A stretch of 33,271 nt of DNA, from assembly GCA_903917615.1 (NCBI GenBank), contig CAIXBH010000160.1:1-33271 (forward strand), read 5' to 3'. Below, piece after piece: positions 17,279 through 25,344 of the stretch (positions are counted from its first letter, which is position 1; each line of letters begins with the position of its first letter). Origin of the DNA: an uncultured Chloroflexota bacterium (GTDB taxonomy: Bacteria; Chloroflexota; Dehalococcoidia; UBA2979). The notes under the pieces are model-generated. The model was not told the origin of the DNA, searched no databases, and worked only from the letters and a program-made list of their open reading frames with translations. Made by a program: the position numbers and the translations under genes.

Positions 17279-19008
17279 CGGCGCGAGGTGCCGGTGCTCC
17301 AGGGCAGGTCTCGGCCCGGGGGCGCCATCTCCTGCAGCACCGTCACGCGGCGGAAGGGCTCGTTCCCCTTCGAGATTGTGCGCAGGCCGTGGCGCGTCGC
17401 GAGCTCATGCTGCAGCCGTCGGATGTACGCACTCTGCGGGGTCAGCTCCACGCTGGATGCGCCGCGCATGGAGACGTCCGCGATCGCTTCCTCCGTCTCC
17501 CGCAGGGCCGCAGTCGTCGGGTCCGAGGTGTCGCCCTCGCCGCGAAGCGCCAGCAGCTGGCGCTCGATCTGCTCCGTCGTGTTGTTGCGCAGCACGTAGA
17601 TCGGGATCCCGCGCTCCTCGGCCTGCTTCAACGGGCCGCTGCGCTGGCGGTAGTACGGACGGAGGGTGAACACTGCGTCCGCGTCGCGCACGCTGTCGAC
17701 GATCGTGGAGCCGGACCGCGCGTTCGCGATCGCCGATTCGAGGCGGCCGCGTGAGACGCCGAACGGCAGGAGTCGCAGCGACGGCCCCGTGGGCGCGGCG
17801 TTGATCGTCTGGCGTCGTTCCGGTTCCTCCCGGGCGACCAGCGGCTCGTCACGGTTGCTGCGCAGCGGCATCCGCTCCACGGTCTCGATCTCGCCGCCCC
17901 GGCCGATCACGCGGATCTCCGCCTCGGCGTCGAAGCCGCGCAGGAGCGCGTCCACGGTGGCGGCCACGTCCTCGTGGATCGCGAGGCGCGCGAACGACTG
18001 GATCTCGATGAGCACCTCGAATGTCGGTGGCGACCGACGCTCGAGGATCGTCTTCTGCGTGCCGCGCCGGCGCGCTTCCTCGTCACCCAGGGTTACCGAC
18101 TCGATGCCGCCAATGAGGTCGGACAGGGTCGGGTTCTGCATGAGGTTGGAGAGCGTCGTGCCGTGGGCGGTACCCACCAGCTGGACACCGCGCTCGGCGA
18201 TCGTGCGCGCGGCGTCCGCCTCGAGGGCGGTGCCGATCTCGTCGATGACGATGACCTCGGGCGTGTGGTTCTCGACCGCTTCGATCATCACCTCGTGCTG
18301 GAGGTGCGGCCGCTGCACCTGCATCCGGCGCGAACGGCCGATGCCCTGGTGCGGGATGTCGCCGTCGCCGCCGATCTCGTTCGAGGTGTCCACGATCACG
18401 ACGCGCTTGCCGATCTCGTCGGCCAGCATGCGCGCGACGTCCCGCAGCATCGTCGTCTTGCCGACGCCGGGACGGCCGAGCAGCAGGATGCTGCGTCCGG
18501 ACTCCACGAGGTCGCGCATGATCGCTCCGGAGCCTGACACCGAGCGGCCGACGCGGCACGTCAGCCCCACGATGTGTCCGCGGCGGTTCCGGATCGCGGA
18601 GATCCGGTGGAGGGTGCGCGGGATGCCGGCGCGGTTGTCCTCGCCGAATTCGGAGACCTGCGAGACCACGGCGGTCAGCTCCTGCTCCGTGACCTCCTCC
18701 TGGGAGAGCACCACGTCGCCAGAGCGGTAGCGCGCGGTCGGCACGCGGCCGAGGTCGAGCACGACTTCGATGAGACCGCGGTAGCCCTCGCGCTCGACGG
18801 CCTCCGCGATGCGTGTGGGGAGGATGCCGACGAGGAGGCCGATCTCGAGGATCTCCTCCTCGCTGATCGGGGGCGGCGCGTCCTCGTCGCCGGGAGCGAG
18901 GTGCGGGTCGTCTATCTCGTCGCTCTCGTCGTCGAAGTCGTCGATGTCGAGCTCGTCGTCGAGGAACTCCTCGGTGTCCAATGGGTCGTCGTGGCGGTTG
19001 ATGTTCAG
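17275..19008 (-). CDS. R3H-domain AAA ATPase (Ycf45 / SpoIIIAA-like)
   Basis: The product is about 577 aa. It has a very acidic N-terminus (residues 10-50), a SpoIIIAA-like ATPase core with Walker A G-R-P-G-V-G-K-T-T (about 178-186), an I-V-D-T-S-N-E-I-G-G motif and Walker B V-I-V-I-D-E-I-G (about 250). A C-terminal R3H single-stranded nucleic acid binding domain includes R-R-L-Q-H-E-L-A-T-R-H. This combination is the Ycf45 type of cyanobacteria and plastids, of unknown function; no sporulation genes are nearby. The start is unusual: GGAGGAGG at 19024-19017 lies in the non-coding gap after the upstream stop and points to a CTG at 19008 (8-nt spacing), while the nearest standard in-frame start is TTG at 18981, 35 nt away. 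It overlaps tmk by 4 nt. Confidence 0.9.
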   Translation of the reverse strand: MNINRHDDPLDTEEFLDDELDIDDFDDESDEIDDPHLAPGDEDAPPPISEEEILEIGLLVGILPTRIAEAVEREGYRGLIEVVLDLGRVPTARYRSGDVVLSQEEVTEQELTAVVSQVSEFGEDNRAGIPRTLHRISAIRNRRGHIVGLTCRVGRSVSGSGAIMRDLVESGRSILLLGRPGVGKTTMLRDVARMLADEIGKRVVIVDTSNEIGGDGDIPHQGIGRSRRMQVQRPHLQHEVMIEAVENHTPEVIVIDEIGTALEADAARTIAERGVQLVGTAHGTTLSNLMQNPTLSDLIGGIESVTLGDEEARRRGTQKTILERRSPPTFEVLIEIQSFARLAIHEDVAATVDALLRGFDAEAEIRVIGRGGEIETVERMPLRSNRDEPLVAREEPERRQTINAAPTGPSLRLLPFGVSRGRLESAIANARSGSTIVDSVRDADAVFTLRPYYRQRSGPLKQAEERGIPIYVLRNNTTEQIERQLLALRGEGDTSDPTTAALRETEEAIADVSMRGASSVELTPQSAYIRRLQHELATRHGLRTISKGNEPFRRVTVLQEMAPPGRDLPWSTGTSRR

Positions 19009-19057
19009 GTGCCCGACCTCCTCCGGCGGCCTCTGCCGCCCACCCGCACGCCCGGTG

Positions 19058-19993
19058 TTACCCCCCGATGATGGGGATGCCGGCGCGTGCGTACCCTTCT
19101 TCGCGAACCGGACGCGCGACGCGCCGGCACAGCAACACGAACTCCTGCTGGGGGACCAGGCCGGCGGCTCGCAGCGCGGCCTCTTCCGTCGCGCCACAAG
19201 TCGAAATGAGCGCGACGTGCTCCGCCGCCTCGTCCAGGCGGATGGCGAGCGCCGCGACGAGCGTGCTCGTGGAGGCGGCGTCCGGCTCCGCGACCAGCGT
19301 GAACTGGCCCGTGCCGCGGGCGTAGCGCGCCGTGGCCTCGATGCGGCCAGCGCGCTCGGCGACGAGCGTCCCGTCACCACGTTCCTGCCAGTGACGGTCA
19401 CGCACAGCGTTCCACTCGTCCAGTGTCATCGCCAGAGATTGCCGCGCTGTTACGGGGAGCGATCGGGAGTAGACCTGGAACGCGGGGAACTCGTCCGCCT
19501 CGGTCCACTCGCGGATTGCCCCTCCAGCCACGGGGCCGCGGGCCAGGCGCCCCGCCCACAGGCGCTCGGTGACCACAACGGCGAAGCCGCAGCGCAGCGC
19601 GGCCTCGTGTGCCGGGCTGTCGATGCCCGTGCGCAGCACGACGTGGGTGACCTCCGCCTGCTCGGCGGCGAGGGCGATCTGATGGAGGAGGTCGCCCAGG
19701 ACTGCGCCGCCCGGACGCACCTCGTCCGCGTCGATGAGCGTGTCGATCTCCCATGCGCTCTTCGCGCTGAGCTCGCGTGCGGTGGCGATGCCGCTGATCT
19801 GGCGGCCGGCCATGCTCACCCACGTGCGGCGGCCGAGGTGCAGCCAGCCTGCGATGGCTGCGGCGAGGGGAGTCGGTGCTGCGGACGGTTCCGCGAGGCG
19901 CTCGCGCGTCACGGCGAGGTTCTCGCGCACCTCGCCGTCGAACGTGACGAGTGCCACGAGGTCCGTCGGACGGGGCGCGCGCGCTGCGTTCAT
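19058..19993 (-). CDS. GNAT-like acetyltransferase, tandem-domain hypothetical
   Basis: This 311-aa protein appears to have two GNAT-like halves. The C-terminal half shows the better pattern: R-I-E-A-T-A-R-Y, T-L-V-A-E-P-D, a helix after the break, and A-A-L-R-A-A-G-L-V-P-Q-Q-E-F-V-L-L near the end. The N-terminal half ends with the related A-A-L-R-C-G-F-A-V-V-V-T-E-R-L-W. A clear acetyl-CoA Q/R-x-x-G-x-G/A loop is not visible, so activity is uncertain. It starts 9 nt after the pdxT stop and is followed by a gap of about 50 nt before the R3H ATPase. Substrate unknown. Confidence 0.65.
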   Translation of the reverse strand: MNAARAPRPTDLVALVTFDGEVRENLAVTRERLAEPSAAPTPLAAAIAGWLHLGRRTWVSMAGRQISGIATARELSAKSAWEIDTLIDADEVRPGGAVLGDLLHQIALAAEQAEVTHVVLRTGIDSPAHEAALRCGFAVVVTERLWAGRLARGPVAGGAIREWTEADEFPAFQVYSRSLPVTARQSLAMTLDEWNAVRDRHWQERGDGTLVAERAGRIEATARYARGTGQFTLVAEPDAASTSTLVAALAIRLDEAAEHVALISTCGATEEAALRAAGLVPQQEFVLLCRRVARPVREEGYARAGIPIIGG

Positions 19994-20002
19994 CGGGTCA
20001 TC

Positions 20003-20635
20003 TCAACGGCGCTCCGCGGGGACGGGCGCCGACTCCTGCACCATACGCACAAAGAGGGCGTGCATGCGGCGGTCGGCGGTCAGTTCCGGGTGGAAGGCCG
20101 TCGCCAGGAGGCGTCCCTCGCGCGCCGCGACGATGCGTCCGTCCGGGAGGCGAGATAGCACCTCGACCCCCGCGCCCGCCCGGATGATGACCGGTGCCCG
20201 GATGAACACGGCGTGGAAGGGCTCGTCGAGTCCCCTGATCTCGAGGTCTGCTTCGAAGGAGTCGATCTGGCGGCCGAACGCGTTGCGCTCGACGGTGATG
20301 TCCATGGCCGCGATGGGCGGTCGGTCGAGGTTCGTGACCTCGCTGGCCAGCATGATGGCGCCCGCGCAGGTGCCCCAGACCGGGAGGCCTTCGCGGATCC
20401 GCTGCCGCAGCGGCTCCATGAGGTCGAAGGCGATGAGCAGCCGGGCGATGGTCGTGCTCTCGCCGCCCGGGATGATCAGGCCCTCGACCGCGTGGAGCTG
20501 CGCGAGCGTCCGCACCTCGACCGCGCGCGCACCGCAGGCTTCGAGCGCCGCGATGTGCTCGGCGAAGTCCCCCTGCAGCGCGAGTACGCCGAGGAGCGCC
20601 CGAGGCGCGGTGTCGGACGGCGAGGAGGAGGTCAT
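20003..20635 (-). CDS. pdxT: Pyridoxal 5'-phosphate synthase glutaminase subunit
   Basis: 210-aa class I glutaminase that releases ammonia from glutamine for PdxS. Motifs: V-L-A-L-Q-G-D-F near the N-terminus, the I-P-G-G-E-S-T-T loop, catalytic Cys in W-G-T-C-A-G-A-I (about residues 86-93), and the His-Glu pair in A-F-H-P-E-L-T near the C-terminus. It begins 10 nt after the pdxS stop, so the two subunits are co-expressed. Confidence 0.97.
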   Translation of the reverse strand: MTSSSPSDTAPRALLGVLALQGDFAEHIAALEACGARAVEVRTLAQLHAVEGLIIPGGESTTIARLLIAFDLMEPLRQRIREGLPVWGTCAGAIMLASEVTNLDRPPIAAMDITVERNAFGRQIDSFEADLEIRGLDEPFHAVFIRAPVIIRAGAGVEVLSRLPDGRIVAAREGRLLATAFHPELTADRRMHALFVRMVQESAPVPAERR

Positions 20636-20645
20636 CCGCTTGCGG

Positions 20646-21599
20646 CTAGTTCCCCCGACCGGCGAGCAGCTCCGCCGGCGCCATCTGGGCCACCGAGATG
20701 CCGCGCATCGAGTCCGGGATGTCCATCGAGACCTCGGCGAGGATCTGCGGGTCGTCGAAGTGGGTCACGGCCTTCACGATCGCGCTTGCCATCGAGCGCT
20801 GCTCGTCCAGCCGCTCCCGCGAGCCCTCCGGGAATTCCTTGCCGGACTCGAAGATGCCGGAGCCCACGAACACGCCCTCCGCGCCCAGCTGCATCATCAG
20901 CGCGGCGTCTGCCGGGGAGGCCACGCCGCCCGCGGAGAAGTTCACCACCGGCAGCTTCCCGAGCTTCTTCACTTCCTGCACGAGGGTCAGCGGGACCTGC
21001 ATGTCCTTCGCGACCACGTAGAGTTCGTCGTCGCGCATGCCCTCGATGCGGCGGATGTCCGCCCAGACGGCGCGCATGTGGCGGACGGCCTCGACGATGT
21101 CGCCCGTGCCCGCCTCGCCCTTGGTGCGGATCATCGCGGCGCCCTCGGAGATGCGGCGAAGCGCTTCACCCAGGTTCCGGCAGCCGCAGACGAACGGGAC
21201 CTTGAAGTTGTGCTTGTCGATGTGGTGGACGTCGTCCGCCGGGGTCAGTACCTCGGACTCGTCGACGTAGTCGACGCCAAGGGCCTCGAGGATCTGCGCC
21301 TCGACGAAGTGGCCGATGCGGGCCTTGGCCATCACCGGGATGGAGACGGCGGCCTGGATCTCCTTGATCTTGCTGACGTGGCTCATGCGGGCGACGCCGC
21401 CCGCCGCCCGAATCTGAGAGGGGATGCGCTCGAGCGCCATGACGGCGCACGCGCCGGCCTCCTGGGCGACCACGGCCTGCTCGGCGGTCATGACGTCCAT
21501 GATCACCCCACCCTTGAGCATCTGGGCGAGGCCCGCCTTCAGGGTCCAGGTGGCCGTGCCACCGTGGCTGCCGTTTGCGTTGCCGTTGGTCGTGGTCAT
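20646..21599 (-). CDS. pdxS: Pyridoxal 5'-phosphate synthase lyase subunit
   Basis: 317-aa synthase subunit that makes pyridoxal phosphate directly from ribose 5-phosphate, glyceraldehyde 3-phosphate and ammonia. It has the highly conserved G-G-V-I-M-D-V near the N-terminus, the Lys-bearing [12 protein letters not shown] strand, [11 protein letters not shown] and [10 protein letters not shown] Gly/Asn/Thr-rich leader of about 15 residues precedes the family start. It heads the pdxS, pdxT, GNAT, R3H ATPase, tmk series; a TACAAT box lies about 70 nt upstream. Confidence 0.98.
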   Translation of the reverse strand: MTTTNGNANGSHGGTATWTLKAGLAQMLKGGVIMDVMTAEQAVVAQEAGACAVMALERIPSQIRAAGGVARMSHVSKIKEIQAAVSIPVMAKARIGHFVEAQILEALGVDYVDESEVLTPADDVHHIDKHNFKVPFVCGCRNLGEALRRISEGAAMIRTKGEAGTGDIVEAVRHMRAVWADIRRIEGMRDDELYVVAKDMQVPLTLVQEVKKLGKLPVVNFSAGGVASPADAALMMQLGAEGVFVGSGIFESGKEFPEGSRERLDEQRSMASAIVKAVTHFDDPQILAEVSMDIPDSMRGISVAQMAPAELLAGRGN

Positions 21600-21665
21600 G
21601 GTGCTCCTGCGCCGCTGTGGAGGTGTGGTCTTCGGCCGTACCGTGCCGGTAGGGGGTCGTGCCTC

Positions 21666-21671
21666 ATTGTA
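21666..21671 (-). promoter_or_regulatory. Putative -10 box of the pdxS operon
   Basis: TACAAT on the minus strand, 66 nt before the pdxS ATG, in a rare AT-richer pocket of the divergent spacer. The hexamer 17 bp upstream is GC-rich and not a good -35. Confidence 0.55.
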
Positions 21672-21785
21672 CCCCGCGACCCCACCGCGGGCCCGCCCCC
21701 GGGGGCGTTCTGGTCGACGAGACCACGCGATCTTTCGCGCATATTTACAGGGGTTCGCGTCTCCGCCCGCACCGCCACACTCGCG

Positions 21786-21814
21786 TTGACACCCACCGGG
21801 GGGCCGCCTAGCGT
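21786..21814 (+). promoter_or_regulatory. Promoter of the 55-aa membrane protein / stress operon
   Basis: TTGACA (21786-21791), a 17-bp spacer and TAGCGT (21809-21814). The -35 is a perfect consensus and the spacing is ideal. Transcription would start near 21821, 30 nt before the small ORF. Confidence 0.65.
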
Positions 21815-21850
21815 GTTCCCTCGTGCTCCAGTGCAGCGCGTGAGGACGCC

Positions 21851-22018
21851 ATGCGTCGAGGGAACCTGGTGATCGCGGTCCTGTCCGCGCTCGGTGCGGT
21901 GGCCTCCCTGGCCATCGCGGTCGCTCTCAATGACGCGGTCAGCCTCTACAGCGTCCTCGTCGTGGTGCTGGCCGCAAACGCGGCCGTGCGCTTCGAGATG
22001 GCGCGACGCGACTCCTGA
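21851..22018 (+). CDS. Small two-helix membrane protein (55 aa)
   Basis: A short gene encoding [11 protein letters not shown] and onwards, with two hydrophobic helices (about residues 5-24 and 30-45) and a charged C-terminal tail ending A-R-R-D-S. GAGG lies 5 nt before the ATG and a good promoter lies 30 nt further up. It is followed 40 nt later by the universal stress gene on the same strand. I do not recognise the family. The two-helix hairpin with short positive ends fits a small membrane regulator or subunit; function unknown. Confidence 0.7.
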   Translation: MRRGNLVIAVLSALGAVASLAIAVALNDAVSLYSVLVVVLAANAAVRFEMARRDS

Positions 22019-22058
22019 GCAGACGGTCATCCGCAGGGTCGTCTAGGGGGCGACCGGC

Positions 22059-22532
22059 ATGGCGCACAACGAAGAACTCTCCGACGTCCACTCCTACCTC
22101 GTGCCGGTCGACGGCAGCGAGGCTTCATTCCATGCGCTTGGCTTCGTCTGCGACCTCGCGAAGCGCGGCAAGTGCACCGTCCACATCCTGCACGTGATCG
22201 AAGTGCCGCGCTCCGTGGCGCTCGACGCCGACCTCGATGCCGAGGTGCAGCGCGGCGAGGAGATCCTCGACCGGGCCGAGCGCGTGGCGTCCGAGCACGG
22301 CATCACCGCCGTCGGCGACCTGCTCCAGGCACGACAGGCAGGTCACGCCGTCGTGGACGAGGCCGTGGAGCGCGGCGTGAATGCGATCGTCATCGGCGTG
22401 GAGTACCACCGCCCGCTCGGCGAGTTCTCGCTGGGGCGGTTGCCGTCCTATGTCCTCGAACATGCTCCGTCGGAGCAGGTGTGGTTGATCCGCTATCCCG
22501 TCGCGGAGCCGTCCGGCAAGTCGGCCCGCTAG
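22059..22532 (+). CDS. Universal stress protein family (UspA-like)
   Basis: 157 aa, single Usp domain. The N-terminal strand Y-L-V-P-V-D-G-S-E-A-S with Asp at the adenine position and the V-I-G-V-E segment are typical. The ATP loop is degenerate: active types have G-x2-G-x9-G-S/T, while here the region reads G-V-E-Y-H-R-P-L-G and L-G-R-L-P-S-Y-V, so nucleotide binding is uncertain. It lies just upstream of two TrkA-type genes, and Usp proteins are often coupled to ion transport regulation. Confidence 0.9.
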   Translation: MAHNEELSDVHSYLVPVDGSEASFHALGFVCDLAKRGKCTVHILHVIEVPRSVALDADLDAEVQRGEEILDRAERVASEHGITAVGDLLQARQAGHAVVDEAVERGVNAIVIGVEYHRPLGEFSLGRLPSYVLEHAPSEQVWLIRYPVAEPSGKSAR

Positions 22533-22547
22533 CAGAGGAGGCGCCCG

Positions 22548-22955
22548 GTGCGCGTGCTAATCATGGGGTGCGGGCGCGTCGGCGCCGGCCTCGCCACACA
22601 GCTCGCCGACGAAGGCCACCAGGTCACCGTCATCGACATCGATGCCTTCGCGTTCCAGCGCCTCCTCCCCGAGTTCTCCGGCACGCGGCTGATCGGGTCC
22701 GGCACCGACGACCGCACGCTCCTCGAGGCCGGCATCCGCGAGGCGGATTGCTTCGTGGCGGTCGCCACCGGCGACAATCGCAACATCCTCGCCTCACAGA
22801 AGGCCAAGGAGATGTACGGCGTGAAGCAGGTCGTCACCCGCGTGAAGGATCCGCTCCGCAGCGAGCTGTTCGGACGCCTCGGGTTGCGCACCTTCAGCCC
22901 CACCAAGGTGGGCGTGGAACTGGCGCACGACGCGGTGTTCGGGGTGGGGGCGTAA
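22548..22955 (+). CDS. TrkA-N (RCK/KTN) domain protein
   Basis: 135-aa single-domain Rossmann protein with the NAD-binding motif M-G-C-G-R-V-G-A-G-L-A (residues 6-16) and Asp-Ile-Asp at the end of strand 2. It contains only the N-terminal RCK domain, with no TrkA-C. The GTG at 22548 has AGGAGG 6 nt upstream. The next gene, 3 nt after its stop, is a TrkA-N plus TrkA-C protein, so the two probably form a mixed gating ring for a potassium channel or transporter. No membrane subunit lies nearby. Confidence 0.93.
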   Translation: MRVLIMGCGRVGAGLATQLADEGHQVTVIDIDAFAFQRLLPEFSGTRLIGSGTDDRTLLEAGIREADCFVAVATGDNRNILASQKAKEMYGVKQVVTRVKDPLRSELFGRLGLRTFSPTKVGVELAHDAVFGVGA

Positions 22956-22958
22956 CCG

Positions 22959-23633
22959 ATGTACATCATCGTCGTGGGTGGCGGAAACGTTGGGTACGGG
23001 CTCGCGCTTGAGCTCCAGCAGATGCCGGACCATGAGGTCACGATTGTGGAGCTGGGTGGCCGCCGCGCGGGCCAGCTGCACGCCGAGCTTGGCGAGATGG
23101 TCGTGCACGGCGACGGCAGCGAGATCGCGTTCCTCGAACGCGTCGGCGCCGGTCGTGCGGACCTCGTCATCGCGTGCACGGCGGATGACGGCGCAAACCT
23201 GGTCGCCTCGCAGGTGGCGAAGCACTGGTTCCACGTGAAGCGCACCATCGCCCGCGTGAACGACCCGCGCAACGAGGCGCTGTTCCTGCGCCTCGGCGTG
23301 GACTCCATCGTCTCGGCCGCTGGCGCGGTCCTCGCGCAAATCGAGGCGACGCTCCCGGAGCACACGATCATCCCGCTCATGGCGCTCGAGGGCTCTGGGC
23401 TGCACATCGTCGACATGCGCGTGCACGAGCGGTCCCCTGCGGCAGGTCACGCGCTCCGCGATCTCGAGTTCCCGCCGCAGGTGCTCGTGTCCGTCATCAT
23501 CGGCGCGGGCGGTGCGCGCGTCCCGGACGGCGACACTGTGCTGCAGCCGGGCGACGAAGTCATCGCTGTGATCCCGAGCGACTCCGACGCCGTGGTGCGC
23601 GCGATGATCGCCAGCCCGTCCGAGGGGGCGTAG
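22959..23633 (+). CDS. TrkA family potassium uptake regulatory protein
   Basis: 224 aa. TrkA-N domain with V-G-G-G-N-V-G-Y-G-L-A (residues 6-16) and acidic residue after strand 2 (V-E-L), then a TrkA-C domain (about 140-215) with L-R-D-L-E-F-P-P and L-Q-P-G-D-E-V-I-A-V. Binds NAD(H) or nucleotides and gates Trk/Ktr systems. It starts 3 nt after the preceding TrkA-N gene and is followed 5 nt later by pheA, so all are likely on one transcript. The transporter partner must be elsewhere. Confidence 0.94.
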   Translation: MYIIVVGGGNVGYGLALELQQMPDHEVTIVELGGRRAGQLHAELGEMVVHGDGSEIAFLERVGAGRADLVIACTADDGANLVASQVAKHWFHVKRTIARVNDPRNEALFLRLGVDSIVSAAGAVLAQIEATLPEHTIIPLMALEGSGLHIVDMRVHERSPAAGHALRDLEFPPQVLVSVIIGAGGARVPDGDTVLQPGDEVIAVIPSDSDAVVRAMIASPSEGA

Positions 23634-23638
23634 CCGTC

Positions 23639-24466
23639 GTGCGTCTCTCCCACCTCGGGCCGCGCGGTACGTACACCGAGGCAGCCGCGCTGCGCTTCCG
23701 CCCGGGCGCGGATCTCCTGCCTGTGCCCACGGTCATCGCGGCTATCGACGCGGTGCGTCACGGCGAGGCCGACGCGGCCGTCTGCGCGATGGAGAACTCG
23801 CTGGAGGGCTCCGTATCGATCGAGACGCTCGACCTGCTCATCCAGCCCGACTTCGATCTCCGCATCTCGGGTGAGGTGACGCTGCCGATCCAGCACGCGC
23901 TCGTCGGCGCCCCGGGCATCGACCTCGCCGCAGCCACCGTCGTCTACTCGCACCCGCAGGCGCTGGCGCAGTCGCGCCGCACGCTGGGCACCCTTGCCCC
24001 GCTCGCCCAGCCGCGGGCGGCGCTCTCCACTGCGGGCGCCATCGAGGCCGCGATGAAGGAGCCGGGCACTCTCGCCGTCGGGAACGAATACGCCGCCGCG
24101 CTCTACGGCGCCACGGTGTACGCGCAGAACATCGGCGATGAGCACGACAACACGACGCGCTTCGTCGTCCTCGCGAAGGAGGACGCCGCCCGCACGGGTG
24201 ACGACAAGACGTCGCTTGCGTTCACCACGCAGCACGATCGCCCGGGCTCGCTGGTCGAGGTCCTGGGGCTCTTCGCGCAGCGTGGTCTGAACCTGACGCG
24301 CATCGAGTCGCGCCCGACGCGTCGGCAGCTCGGGACCTACGTGTTCTTCCTCGATGTGCAGGGGCACCACGACGACCCGGTCGTGATCGAGGCGCTGGAT
24401 GCCACCCGGGCCATCACCGTCTGGCTGCGGGTGCTGGGGTCGTATCCTCGGTGGACGCAGGGGTAG
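23639..24466 (+). CDS. pheA: Prephenate dehydratase
   Basis: 275-aa enzyme converting prephenate to phenylpyruvate in phenylalanine synthesis. N-terminal L-G-P-R-G-T-Y-T-E-A-A, M-E-N-S-L-E-G-S-V and the catalytic T-R-F motif (D-N-T-T-R-F) are present. The C-terminal ACT domain (about 195-265) carries P-G-S-L and E-S-R-P, the phenylalanine feedback site. No chorismate mutase domain is fused. The start is the GTG at 23639, 5 nt after the TrkA stop, with GAGGGGG within the end of the preceding gene. Confidence 0.96.
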   Translation: MRLSHLGPRGTYTEAAALRFRPGADLLPVPTVIAAIDAVRHGEADAAVCAMENSLEGSVSIETLDLLIQPDFDLRISGEVTLPIQHALVGAPGIDLAAATVVYSHPQALAQSRRTLGTLAPLAQPRAALSTAGAIEAAMKEPGTLAVGNEYAAALYGATVYAQNIGDEHDNTTRFVVLAKEDAARTGDDKTSLAFTTQHDRPGSLVEVLGLFAQRGLNLTRIESRPTRRQLGTYVFFLDVQGHHDDPVVIEALDATRAITVWLRVLGSYPRWTQG

Positions 24467-24507
24467 GCTGCGGGCCTGCCTGAGATCGTCCGCGCGAGGG
24501 TACCCCG

Positions 24508-25323
24508 ATGCCTGAGATTCCCGACCTGGAGGCTGTGCGCCACTACCTTATGCCCCGCCTCGCGGGCCTGAAGGTCACCAACACCGACGCTCCCATTCCC
24601 TGGCTCGTCCGCACCGGTGCCGATGCGCTTGCCAGCCTGGAGGGTCGTGCGTTCGGCGAGATACACCGCCTCGGCAAGTTCCTGATCGTTTTCGTGGACG
24701 ATACCCGTCTGCTGGTCATCAACCCGATGCTCACCGGGCGCTTCCACTGGATCGAGGCGACCGCGAAGAAGCCGGGCCGGCTGGGCGTGGTCGTTGGCTT
24801 CGACAACGGCATGGAGATGCGCTTCTCCGATATGCGCCGGATGGGCCGGTGGTACCTGGTGCCGCAGGACGGGCTCGCCGAGATCCCGCAGTGGGCCACG
24901 CTGGGGCCGGACGCAATGGCGATCACCGAGGAGGAGTTCCTCGGGCGGCTCAAGGCTCGCCGCGGCCAGATCAAGGCCACGCTGACGAACCAGGAGTTCA
25001 TGGCCGGCATTGGTAACGCCTACTCCGACGAGATCCTCTGGGAGGCCGGCCTGCATCCCCATCGCCGTCGCGCCACGATGAGCGAGGACGACCTCCGTGG
25101 GCTGTATGCCGCCATGCGCAAGGTGCTCGAGGAGAGCATCCAGATCGTGGACGCCACGGTGCAGGAGGAAGGGCTCGGCAAGAAGGAGGAATGGCGCCAG
25201 CACCTGAAGGTGCACCGCCGCCTCGGCGAGCCGTGTCCGCGCTGCGGCTCGGAGATCAAAGGGCAGGTGCGTAGCGGGAGCGAGACCAACTACTGTGTCG
25301 TCTGCCAGCCGCTCTTCGAATAG
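24508..25323 (+). CDS. Fpg/Nei family DNA glycosylase
   Basis: 271-aa repair enzyme of the formamidopyrimidine glycosylase family. It has the N-terminal catalytic Pro2-Glu3 (M-P-E-I-P-D-L-E), G-K-F-L (the conserved Lys of Fpg), a helix-two-turn-helix (F-M-A-G-I-G-N-A-Y-S-D-E) and a C-terminal zinc finger (C-P-R-C then C-V-V-C-Q). The finger normally ends R-x-T-x-Y-C; here the first residue is Ser and the third Thr (S-E-T-N-Y-C), so the DNA-contacting Arg is missing. Substrate range may therefore differ from 8-oxoguanine-specific MutM. GAGG lies 9 nt before the ATG. Confidence 0.93.
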   Translation: MPEIPDLEAVRHYLMPRLAGLKVTNTDAPIPWLVRTGADALASLEGRAFGEIHRLGKFLIVFVDDTRLLVINPMLTGRFHWIEATAKKPGRLGVVVGFDNGMEMRFSDMRRMGRWYLVPQDGLAEIPQWATLGPDAMAITEEEFLGRLKARRGQIKATLTNQEFMAGIGNAYSDEILWEAGLHPHRRRATMSEDDLRGLYAAMRKVLEESIQIVDATVQEEGLGKKEEWRQHLKVHRRLGEPCPRCGSEIKGQVRSGSETNYCVVCQPLFE

Positions 25324-25344
25324 CGGCACGCAGAGGGAGCGGGC

